NCBI GenBank assembly: GCA_964352775.1
Contig: CAYGTK010000219.1
Coordinates: 1 to 6,411, forward strand
Reading direction: 5' to 3'
Origin: CAYGTK01 sp964352775
Lineage (GTDB): Bacteria; Bacteroidota; Bacteroidia; Chitinophagales; CAIOSU01
DNA length: 6,411 bases
Shown here: positions 1-5,623 of the stretch, piece by piece
Numbering within the stretch: the first letter of the stretch is position 1
How the letters are laid out: every line of letters starts with the position of its first letter
Made by a program: the position numbers and the translations under genes
The notes under the pieces: model-generated
What the model was told of the DNA's origin: nothing
The model's input: the letters and a program-made list of their open reading frames with translations, nothing else
The model's database searches: none

Positions 1-1
1 C

Positions 2-253
2 TTCACCATAAAGAAACCCGTGCTGAACCAATTCTGGCTAGTTGCTGGGGAGTTGCCAAAGGATCTGGAGTGGGATGAATTCCGCAGGATGACCAAAGAG
101 CTAGACCTGCATGTAATGCTGGGAAGGAACGACCCATTCATAAAAGATGGAGAGATAGAGAAGATGAAGAACTACCTAGATGGTATTGATATAGCACACA
201 CCCTGCACCTATGGGATGGTAAGCACGAAGTAAGTGTAGACTTACTCCTTTGA
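2..253 (+). CDS. Alpha/beta hydrolase, C-terminal fragment cut by the window edge
   Basis: This is the last 83 codons of a gene that begins before the window. The frame is open from base 2, so the GTG at 20 is an internal valine rather than a start. The fragment looks like the end of an alpha/beta-hydrolase fold. A strand-like 'LHVMLGRNDPF' carries the probable acid of the catalytic triad (Asp at 131-133). About 30 residues later 'LWDGKHEV' carries the probable catalytic histidine (His at 224-226). That Asp/His spacing and the G-x-x-D and G-x-H contexts are typical of the fold. The nucleophile elbow is outside the window, so the substrate cannot be guessed. The last 12 bases overlap the end of the opposing DUF4345 gene. 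The fold is a reasonable call; the precise family is not. Confidence 0.65.
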   Translation, partial: FTIKKPVLNQFWLVAGELPKDLEWDEFRRMTKELDLHVMLGRNDPFIKDGEIEKMKNYLDGIDIAHTLHLWDGKHEVSVDLLL

Positions 254-658
254 CGGATAGAGACCTATATGCCACAGTAAGAATGTGGCAAAGCCTGCGC
301 CCACTGCTTCTTGGGCCATACATACCCACACGAACTCTCCTTCAGGCATACCACTAAAGGCCAAGCTGTAGAGCCTTCCAAGCAAGAAACCGCCCTGAAC
401 TACTACCAGTAATATCAGTGCCGTACGGATCAGCTGAGGCTTAACTACGCCAGCTATATATACTATAGCGAACAATAAATGCATACCACCATAGCTGGAA
501 CGTATCTCGTTCTCAGCGGCAATTGTAAGTTCGGCTATGCCTACCTCTTGACCAATTACCTCTGGGGCAAAAAAGCCCAAGGCAGCTAAAAACAGGGTGA
601 ACACCCCTGCTACGGTCAATAAGGTTTGCGCCAAATAGATGTATAGGCGATAATTCAA
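242..658 (-). CDS. DUF4345-like four-helix membrane protein
   Basis: This is a 138-residue protein of unknown function that is almost entirely membrane-embedded. Hydrophobic segments lie at about residues 8-30, 59-73, 77-97 and 108-130. The loop before helix 2 carries 'ENEIRSSYGGMH' (residues 49-60). An acidic/Arg-Tyr-Gly-Gly segment there, followed by a helix and then a Gly-rich 'GGFLLGRLYSL' (89-99), is what I associate with the DUF4345 family. Length and topology also fit. The start is a TTG at 656-658; no ATG lies upstream in frame, and this start leaves the usual short polar lead before helix 1. A further TTG at codon 9 would truncate helix 1. No promoter box sits close to this start. 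The gene diverges from the DUF445 gene (82-base gap) and overlaps the hydrolase 3' end by 12 bases. The family call is from memory of the motif, not a search. Confidence 0.75.
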   Translation of the reverse strand: MNYRLYIYLAQTLLTVAGVFTLFLAALGFFAPEVIGQEVGIAELTIAAENEIRSSYGGMHLLFAIVYIAGVVKPQLIRTALILLVVVQGGFLLGRLYSLAFSGMPEGEFVWVCMAQEAVGAGFATFLLWHIGLYPSKE

Positions 659-663
659 GGTTG

Positions 664-671
664 TAGGTTTG
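664..671 (+). promoter_or_regulatory. Possible upstream -7 promoter box (TAGGTTTG)
   Basis: This is a perfect match to the Bacteroidota -7 consensus TAnnTTTG in the 82-base gap between the divergent DUF4345 and DUF445 genes. It would give the DUF445 gene a leader of roughly 60 bases. No TTG lies at the expected distance upstream for a -33 element, so it may be a chance match or a second, weaker promoter. Confidence 0.25.
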
Positions 672-725
672 TGCAGAAGATAGACATATTTAAGAATTTG
701 ACCTAAGAAAAGCCTTTTCTATCCG

Positions 726-733
726 TACTTTTG
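726..733 (+). promoter_or_regulatory. -7 promoter box (TACTTTTG) directly before the DUF445 gene
   Basis: This is a perfect TAnnTTTG box ending 7 bases before the ATG at 741. Transcription in this phylum starts a few bases after the box, so the mRNA should have no leader or only about 1-4 bases. A TTG at 698-700 is a possible -33 element, but the 25-base spacing is a little longer than usual. No Shine-Dalgarno sequence is present, in keeping with this arrangement. Confidence 0.6.
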
Positions 734-740
734 TAGTGCA

Positions 741-1949
741 ATGACCATTGATAGCGATCTTGTTTTATTAGGGTATTTTGTAATACCCCTTACTGCTGCT
801 CTTATTGGCTACTATACCAATAAGTTAGCCATACACATGACCTTTTATCCTTTAGAATTTAAAGGCTGGGGTGGTATTGGTTGGCAGGGTATAATACCAT
901 CACGCGCAGAGCGTATGGCGGGCACCATCATTGACCAAATGACCGACAAGCTGTTGGATATTGATGAAATGGTAGCTCGTGTTGATGCTGATGACATTGT
1001 TAAAGTAATGAAGCCACGCCTAGAACCTATGGCCGAACGTGCCGTGGATAGAGCCATGCGCAGGCACATGCCATTTGCCTGGCCCTTGGTACCTAAGCAA
1101 ACCAAGCAGGCCATCTATAAGCGGGCGGCCATGCGCGCGCCACTAATGGTTGAGCTTATGCTAGATCAGGTAAAAACGGAGGTACACGACCTATTCGACA
1201 TCCGCAGTATGGTGGTAGAACACCTTACTAAAGATAAAGACCTGCTTAACCGACTGTTCCAAAAAGTAGGGGAGAAGGAGTTTCAATTCGTAGCTCGATC
1301 GGGATTTTACTTTGGGTTTCTATTCGGTATTATTCAAATGCTGGTATGGTACAATTTCCCTTTCTGGTGGATACTTCCTTTGGGTGGTTTGCTGGTAGGG
1401 TACGTTACCAATTGGTTGGCACTAAAGCTGATATTTCGTCCACTAAAACCATTGAACTTAGGTATAGTTACTTTTCAGGGGCTGTTCATCAAGCGCCAAC
1501 CACAAGTGGCCGATGCTTATGGTAAGCTAGTGGCTAACGAGATACTTACCATGAACAACATAGCTGCCTATGTAATGCAGGGCAGTTCTGCCGATCATTT
1601 GATAGAGCAATTGCAAGAGCAGTTAACAGAGGAGATAGACAAGGCCGCAGGCTTGAACAAACCCTTACTTACGCTAGCTAGCAGTAAAGAGAAATACGAA
1701 AAGATACGGGCAGATATAGCGGAAGAATTTATGCGTATACTACCCAAAGAGCTGAAAGCTATTGAAGCACCACTGCACAAAAAGATAGCCCTAGAGGATG
1801 AATTACGCACCAAAATGAAGGCTATGACCTCTCTCGAATTTGAAGGGACTCTTCGCCCCGTTTTTCAACAAGATGAGTGGATACTGATAGTAGTGGGTGG
1901 TATATTAGGAGCGGGTGCTGGTTGTTTACAGCTATTGATGTTACTCTAG
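741..1949 (+). CDS. DUF445 family membrane protein
   Basis: This is a 402-residue protein of the DUF445 (YheB/YjiN-like) family, whose molecular role is not established. Predicted helices are at about residues 7-25, 187-203 and 206-226, with a C-terminal anchor at 380-400. The long polar, helix-rich stretches (about 60-180 and 255-378) probably lie outside the membrane; which side is not clear from sequence. The family hallmark occurs twice: 'GYYTNKLAIHMTFYPL' at 23-38, continuing to 'GWQGIIPSRAERMA' (47-60), and 'GYVTNWLALKLIFRPL' at 220-235, continuing to 'FQGLFIKRQPQVA' (245-257). The halves align without gaps over 38 residues at an offset of 197, so the protein carries an internal duplication. 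The ATG at 741 places helix 1 close to the N terminus and follows a -7 box by 7 bases. The TAG stop shares a CTAG with the stop of the opposing lipoprotein gene. Length is complete for the family. Confidence 0.92.
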   Translation: MTIDSDLVLLGYFVIPLTAALIGYYTNKLAIHMTFYPLEFKGWGGIGWQGIIPSRAERMAGTIIDQMTDKLLDIDEMVARVDADDIVKVMKPRLEPMAERAVDRAMRRHMPFAWPLVPKQTKQAIYKRAAMRAPLMVELMLDQVKTEVHDLFDIRSMVVEHLTKDKDLLNRLFQKVGEKEFQFVARSGFYFGFLFGIIQMLVWYNFPFWWILPLGGLLVGYVTNWLALKLIFRPLKPLNLGIVTFQGLFIKRQPQVADAYGKLVANEILTMNNIAAYVMQGSSADHLIEQLQEQLTEEIDKAAGLNKPLLTLASSKEKYEKIRADIAEEFMRILPKELKAIEAPLHKKIALEDELRTKMKAMTSLEFEGTLRPVFQQDEWILIVVGGILGAGAGCLQLLMLL

Positions 1950-2386
1950 AAACCGTAGTGAAACACTTCGTCGTAGTCTTCTAGTTGAATAACTACTTTT
2001 TCCGTCTGTTGCGTTATCATTGGTGCAATATCAAATTGTAATTCAGAGGTTAACAGTGCTTCACAAGGGTCATCATTAATAAAGCCCAGTTTTACTTTCA
2101 TTAATGGCGGAAGGCTTTCAAAAATAGCACCGTTGGTTATCAGCTCAAAAGTACGATCCCCACAACCACCGCCGTGGGTAACTACCATTTTAAGGCACGA
2201 ACCTAATAAAGTGGCCGAAGTGATAGTGTAATCATCTTTTTGAATAGTAGCGTAGCGGTTTTCATCTACAGTTATATCAATACACTCACCAATATCTGGT
2301 GTAATGGTATTACTAAGTCCCTTATCGCAGCTGGATAAAAGAAGAATAAAAAGGGTAACTATGGATAGAAGGCTTATGGTACGCAT
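1946..2386 (-). CDS. Small lipoprotein of unknown function with an HGGGCGD motif
   Basis: This is a 146-residue predicted lipoprotein. Residues 3-17 form a hydrophobic signal segment ending in the lipobox L17-S-S-C20, with a positive charge (Arg2) at the N terminus. Cleavage before Cys20 and lipidation would place a 127-residue mature domain at the cell envelope. The mature part looks beta-rich and has four further cysteines (35, 64, 75, 108), enough for two disulfides. Its most distinctive feature is 'HGGGCGDRTFELI' at 71-83. I recall similar glycine/cysteine motifs in small uncharacterised Bacteroidota lipoproteins, but cannot name a family. The gene lies 89 bases downstream of rimK on the same strand, so it could be read from that operon; no obvious promoter box sits next to its ATG. 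Its stop overlaps that of the opposing DUF445 gene. It is clearly a real gene; its function is unknown. Confidence 0.8.
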   Translation of the reverse strand: MRTISLLSIVTLFILLLSSCDKGLSNTITPDIGECIDITVDENRYATIQKDDYTITSATLLGSCLKMVVTHGGGCGDRTFELITNGAIFESLPPLMKVKLGFINDDPCEALLTSELQFDIAPMITQQTEKVVIQLEDYDEVFHYGF

Positions 2387-2475
2387 AATATTAAGATTTC
2401 CTTAAAGTAACGAAACTTTGAGAATAACGGTATAGTACCCAATAGGTTTATGACACAAAAAAGACTTTTTAGAGC

Positions 2476-3384
2476 CTAAGCCCCTATCTTATCTATGGTT
2501 TGGCTTTCGTCTTTAAAGGCATTGTCTTCTACATATTTTACAATAGTACCTGCAATGTCTGTACCAGTAGCTTTTTCAATACCTTCTAATCCTGGCGATG
2601 AGTTTACCTCTATAATTAGCGGCCCGCGTGAGCTTTGTAGCATATCTACCCCTGCAATACGCAAGTTCAAGGCTTTAGCTGATAAAATTGCAGCAGTTTT
2701 TTCCTCTTCGCTCAACTCTATAACCGAACCTGTTCCGCCACGGTGAAGGTTACTTCTAAATTCACCTTCAGCACCTTGGCGCTTCATGGCGCCTACTACC
2801 TGTCCATCAACCACAAAAGCACGAATATCGGCCCCGCCGCTTTCTTTAATAAATTCTTGTACCAAAATGTTAGCGTTCAAACCATGAAAAGCCTCAATAA
2901 CCGATTTGGCTGCTTTTTGTGTTTCTGCTAACACTACTCCCAATCCCTGTGTACCTTCTAGTAATTTGATAATGAGTGGGGCACCACCAACTTGTTTTAT
3001 CAAGTGCCCTGTGTCTTTAGGGTGCTTTGCAAAAGCAGTTTTAGGTATACCCACACCTACTTTTGATAGTATCTGTAGGCTACGCAGTTTATCACGAGAA
3101 CGAACTAAGGCTAAAGAAGAAAGTGTACTAAAGGTCTTCTGCATCTCGAACTGACGGATGATAGCACTACCATAAAAGGTTACTGAAGCACCTATCCTCG
3201 GAATTACAGCATCTACTTCTACCACATCATCGCCATAATATACTTTGGGGTTACCCTTTTCCATTACCACATAGCACATAGTATGGTCTAGCACCGAGGC
3301 TTTATGGCCTCGTTCTTTAATAGCCTCTACTAGTCGGCTAGTGCTATATAGGTTCTTGTTTCTAGAAAGTACAGCGATCTTCAT
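2476..3384 (-). CDS. rimK: RimK family ATP-grasp glutamate ligase
   Basis: RimK enzymes use ATP to add glutamates. The E. coli enzyme acts on the C terminus of ribosomal protein S6 and can also make poly-alpha-glutamate. The 302-residue protein matches E. coli RimK (300 residues) almost end to end. Conserved blocks are 'MKIAVLSR' (1-8), 'VIPRIGASVTFYG' (60-72), the ATP-binding lysine region 'RSRDKLRS' (95-102, Lys99), 'GGAPLIIKLLEGTQGLGVVLAET' (133-155, Lys140 and the glycine-rich loop), 'ILVQEFIKE' (173-181), 'FRSNLHRGG' (209-217), and metal ligands Asp247, Glu259 and Asn261 in 'GVDMLQ' and 'IIEVNSSPGLEGIE'. Nothing catalytic is missing. The ATG overlaps the rimB stop as ATGA, indicating translational coupling. 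The family call is firm; the substrate in this organism is inferred. Confidence 0.96.
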   Translation of the reverse strand: MKIAVLSRNKNLYSTSRLVEAIKERGHKASVLDHTMCYVVMEKGNPKVYYGDDVVEVDAVIPRIGASVTFYGSAIIRQFEMQKTFSTLSSLALVRSRDKLRSLQILSKVGVGIPKTAFAKHPKDTGHLIKQVGGAPLIIKLLEGTQGLGVVLAETQKAAKSVIEAFHGLNANILVQEFIKESGGADIRAFVVDGQVVGAMKRQGAEGEFRSNLHRGGTGSVIELSEEEKTAAILSAKALNLRIAGVDMLQSSRGPLIIEVNSSPGLEGIEKATGTDIAGTIVKYVEDNAFKDESQTIDKIGA

Positions 3385-3842
3385 TTATGGTTGTTTTTTA
3401 ATTTCTCTCGGTACGATAGTTTATGCTTGTTCACGTCTACCAAAAATCCTTTTTTCAATAGTTCGCGCCCTAATAATACGGGATATTTCATCTTTCCACG
3501 GTCGGTAAGTGTTAATTCTGCCTTAAAGGTCTTTTCGAACAACACAACATCTGTTCTTATAACGTAGCGGTATTCCTCCTCACCGTTAGAGCTGCGTACT
3601 TTTCGCTCATCAAAATCGCTGAAGTATTGAAACTTTCCCGTGTATTGTGGGCGCTTTGGGCCAAGAAACTTTACGGCAAGAATCTCTTCGCCATCGTTTT
3701 CCTGTAAACGAATACGCGAACAATGGATAGAAGAAGTGGCTGCTCCACTATCTACCCTGCATAACAAGTCTTTTATACCAAGTTCGGGAAGGTCGATACT
3801 GTCAGAAGCTCCAATTATGAGCTTGTTAACTTTCTTTTTCAT
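3381..3842 (-). CDS. rimB: RimB-like retropepsin-fold protease (PF05618, 'ATP-dependent zinc protease')
   Basis: This 153-residue protein belongs to the family often labelled 'putative ATP-dependent zinc protease' and commonly found beside RimK-type ATP-grasp ligases; in Pseudomonas, RimB is part of rimABK. The sequence reads as a retropepsin-like aspartic protease. After an N-terminal 'LPELGIKDLLCRV' it has the active-site motif Asp31-Ser-Gly-Ala followed by 'ATSSIH' (34-40). Later comes the family's 'YRYVIRTDVV' (91-100) and 'LTLTDRGKMKYPVLLGRELL' (110-129), the usual hydrophobic-Gly partner motif. There is no HExxH or other obvious zinc site. One Asp motif per chain implies a homodimer, as in viral retropepsins. 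The gene is first in a two-gene unit, overlapping rimK by 4 bases; no rimA is present. By analogy it may modulate RimK or trim its product. The start lies 95 bases from the divergent pyrD start. Confidence 0.88.
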   Translation of the reverse strand: MKKKVNKLIIGASDSIDLPELGIKDLLCRVDSGAATSSIHCSRIRLQENDGEEILAVKFLGPKRPQYTGKFQYFSDFDERKVRSSNGEEEYRYVIRTDVVLFEKTFKAELTLTDRGKMKYPVLLGRELLKKGFLVDVNKHKLSYREKLKNNHK

Positions 3843-3851
3843 AGATGAGGT

Positions 3852-3859
3852 CGAAGATA
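3852..3859 (-). promoter_or_regulatory. Weak candidate -7 box for rimB-rimK (TATCTTCG)
   Basis: On the minus strand this matches TAnnTTTG at five of the six fixed positions and lies 9 bases before the rimB ATG. No TTG stands at a good -33 distance. It is listed because of its position relative to the operon's first gene; alone it is not convincing. Confidence 0.25.
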
Positions 3860-3898
3860 GTGTAGTTAAACTAAGTGATGCACATAATATACACTTAA

Positions 3899-3932
3899 TT
3901 GAATGACTTAGCCGATCTGTTGTTTAATTTTG
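3899..3932 (+). promoter_or_regulatory. pyrD promoter: -33 TTG and perfect -7 box TAATTTTG
   Basis: A TTG at 3899-3901, then 23 bases, then a perfect TAnnTTTG box at 3925-3932. The spacing is within the range described for Bacteroidota promoters. The box ends 5 bases before the ATG at 3938, so transcription should begin at or within a base or two of the start codon, giving a leaderless pyrD mRNA. It also argues against translation from the in-frame TTG at 3899, which would be the -33 element itself. Confidence 0.7.
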
Positions 3933-3937
3933 CCCCA

Positions 3938-4978
3938 ATGCTTTACAAACTCATCCGTTCGCTTTTATTCTTAATGCCCGCCGAAAAAGCGCATGGCTTC
4001 ACCCTTGGTATGTTGCATACCATTTTGTCCATTCCAGGTAAGAAATACTTCTTCCAGATGTGGTATGGTGTGAATGATAAACGACTGGAGCGAGAAGTAT
4101 TCGGACTGAAGTTTCCCAATCCCGTTGGCTTAGCTGCAGGGTTCGATAAAGATGCCAAGCACTATGAAGATCTTTCTGCTTTTGGTTTCGGCTTTTTTGA
4201 GATCGGGACTGTTACTCCTGAACCACAAGGTGGTAATCCACAGCCGCGCCTGTTCCGTTTGCCAGAGGATAAGGGCCTTATAAACCGAATGGGATTTAAC
4301 AATGATGGCCTACAAGCTACCATAGCCAGATTAAAGAACCGCGACGAAAGCATCATACTAGGCGGAAACATAGGGAAGAATAAGGTGACACCTAACGAGA
4401 ACGCAGTAGATGATTACATTAAATGCTTTGAAGGTTTGTTCCCTTATGTAGATTACTTTGTGGTGAATGTGAGTTCGCCCAACACACCTGGCTTACGTGA
4501 GCTTCAGGATAAAACTCCGCTAACCCATATTTTGATTACGCTGCAAGATCTGAACAAGGCCAAGCCTATTCGTAAACCCATCTTGCTAAAAATAGCTCCC
4601 GACTTAACAGATGAGCAACTGGACGACATTGTTGACATAGTGGCGGATACCAAAATTGATGGACTGATAGCCACCAACACTACCATTGCCAGAGATAACT
4701 TGAAGGCAAGTACAGGCGAACTAGAAACCATAGGTAATGGCGGCCTAAGTGGTAAGCCACTTGCTAAACGAAGTACCGAGGTAATACGCTACATCAACCA
4801 AAAGTCGGGTGGAAGTATACCGATGATAGGAGTAGGGGGAATTATGAACGGTGACGATGCTGCTGAAAAACTAGAAGCAGGTGCTAGCCTAGTTCAATTG
4901 TATACAGGCTATATATATGGCGGCCCAGCTATTGTAAAACAGATAAATAAAGATCTACTGCGTAAAAACGTATTGTAG
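3938..4978 (+). CDS. pyrD: Dihydroorotate dehydrogenase (quinone), class 2
   Basis: This FMN enzyme oxidises dihydroorotate to orotate, the fourth step of UMP synthesis, passing electrons to membrane quinone. The 346-residue protein aligns throughout with E. coli PyrD. The class 2 N-terminal membrane-associating helices are present (1-40, with 'AEKAHGFTLG' matching 'PERAHEFTF' in E. coli). Conserved blocks follow: 'NPVGLAAGFDKDA' (61-73), 'EIGTVTPEPQGGNPQPRLFRL' (88-108), 'LINRMGFNN' (114-122), 'NIGKNK' (144-149), 'VNVSSPNTPGLR' (176-187) with the catalytic serine that marks class 2, 'LKIAPDL' (217-223), 'IATNTT' (244-249), 'GGLSGKPL' (268-275), and the FMN-phosphate site 'IGVGGI' with 'GASLVQLYTG' (297-324). 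The ATG at 3938 is chosen over the in-frame TTG at 3899 because it aligns with the E. coli start and sits 5 bases after the promoter box. The last 24 bases overlap the DUF4159 gene. Confidence 0.96.
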   Translation: MLYKLIRSLLFLMPAEKAHGFTLGMLHTILSIPGKKYFFQMWYGVNDKRLEREVFGLKFPNPVGLAAGFDKDAKHYEDLSAFGFGFFEIGTVTPEPQGGNPQPRLFRLPEDKGLINRMGFNNDGLQATIARLKNRDESIILGGNIGKNKVTPNENAVDDYIKCFEGLFPYVDYFVVNVSSPNTPGLRELQDKTPLTHILITLQDLNKAKPIRKPILLKIAPDLTDEQLDDIVDIVADTKIDGLIATNTTIARDNLKASTGELETIGNGGLSGKPLAKRSTEVIRYINQKSGGSIPMIGVGGIMNGDDAAEKLEAGASLVQLYTGYIYGGPAIVKQINKDLLRKNVL

Positions 4979-5608
4979 AATGTTGTAGCCCATTTTCAGG
5001 GCATCTTGCCGAACCTCTTCCGGGTCGTTGTGTACTTCAGGGTCTTCCCAGCCATCGCTAATGTCGCTTTCGTAGGTGTAAATGCACACTAGTCGTCCCT
5101 CAATGAAAATACCGAAAGCTTGCGACGGCTTGCCATCGTGCTCATGTATTTTAGGTACGCCTTTATCGAAATCGTAGGTCTGGTGAAAAACGGGATGCTG
5201 AAACGGCAGCTCTACAAAGTTTTCATTCGGAAACACCTTTTTCATCGCCTTGCGCACGTAGGGGTCCATACCATAGTTATCGTCAATATGCATAAAGCCA
5301 CCGCCTACCAAGTAGTTACGCAAGTTATCAGCCTCTTGATCGCTGAACACCACGTTCCCGTGCCCCGTCATGTGAACGAATGGGTAGTTGAATAACTCAG
5401 GGCTACCTACTTCTATTTCGTCGTGTTCTTCATAAATGCTCATTCCGCCTTTTTCATTGGCAAACTCAATTAAGTTGGGCAATGCCGTAGGGTTAGCATA
5501 CCAATCGCCACCACCATTGTATTTCAATAGGGCAAGCTTCAATCCTGCATTTTCTGAAAAGCTAATTGCAGGTAATAAAAACAATATAAAGAGTAGGAAA
5601 AAGCGCAT
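4955..5608 (-). CDS. Secreted DUF4159 domain protein
   Basis: This is a 217-residue exported protein of the DUF4159 family, function unknown. Residues 1-18 form a signal peptide (MRFF, a hydrophobic run, then 'SFS' before Glu19), with no lipobox cysteine, so the mature protein is probably periplasmic. The DUF4159 domain fills the rest: 'YNGGGDWYANPTALPNLIEFAN' (30-51), 'FVHMTGHGNVVFS' (77-89), 'LVGGGFMHIDDNYGMDPYVR' (100-119), 'LPFQHPVFH' (134-142), 'VPKIHEHDG' (151-159) and 'SDGWEDPEVHNDPE' (184-197). The 'TGHG ... YL-x-GGGF-x-HID' pattern resembles glutamine-amidotransferase/ThuA-like folds, but the only cysteine (175) is not at a nucleophile position, so amidotransferase activity is unlikely. 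The many conserved His/Asp residues could bind a metal or sugar; that is inference. The gene has its own promoter box 4 bases before its ATG, just after rsmE, and its 3' end overlaps pyrD by 24 bases. Confidence 0.9.
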   Translation of the reverse strand: MRFFLLFILFLLPAISFSENAGLKLALLKYNGGGDWYANPTALPNLIEFANEKGGMSIYEEHDEIEVGSPELFNYPFVHMTGHGNVVFSDQEADNLRNYLVGGGFMHIDDNYGMDPYVRKAMKKVFPNENFVELPFQHPVFHQTYDFDKGVPKIHEHDGKPSQAFGIFIEGRLVCIYTYESDISDGWEDPEVHNDPEEVRQDALKMGYNILQYVFTQ

Positions 5609-5612
5609 AGGG

Positions 5613-5620
5613 CAAATATA
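5613..5620 (-). promoter_or_regulatory. -7 promoter box (TATATTTG) directly before the DUF4159 gene
   Basis: On the minus strand this is a perfect TAnnTTTG box separated by only 4 bases (CCCT) from the ATG at 5608. It lies in the 15-base gap after the rsmE stop. It predicts a leaderless transcript for the DUF4159 gene, independent of read-through from rsmE. The -33 region is poor: a TTTG at 5639-5636 is only 15 bases upstream. Confidence 0.55.
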
Positions 5621-5623
5621 GCT

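Noticed and set aside
20..22. GTG as the start of a short 77-residue protein at the left edge
   Set aside because: The frame is open to the window edge and the protein reads as the C-terminal part of an alpha/beta hydrolase, so this is an internal codon.
2119..2153. Two perfect minus-strand TAnnTTTG matches (2119-2126 and 2146-2153) inside the lipoprotein gene
   Set aside because: No gene start follows on the minus strand, and the A/T-rich coding sequence explains them; treated as background.
2457..2470. A6 and T5 runs around GAC, just downstream of the rimK stop, as a possible hairpin terminator
   Set aside because: The stem would be only A-T pairs with a loop of one to three bases, and the neighbouring GC bases do not form a stem. 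It is not stable enough to call a terminator.
3058..3065. Perfect TAnnTTTG on the + strand inside rimK
   Set aside because: It lies antisense within a coding region with no + strand gene after it, so it is most likely a chance match. It is useful only as a measure of background frequency.
2495..3154. Open frames on the + strand opposite rimK
   Set aside because: They are antisense shadows of a strongly conserved gene, with no family resemblance and low-complexity-like composition.
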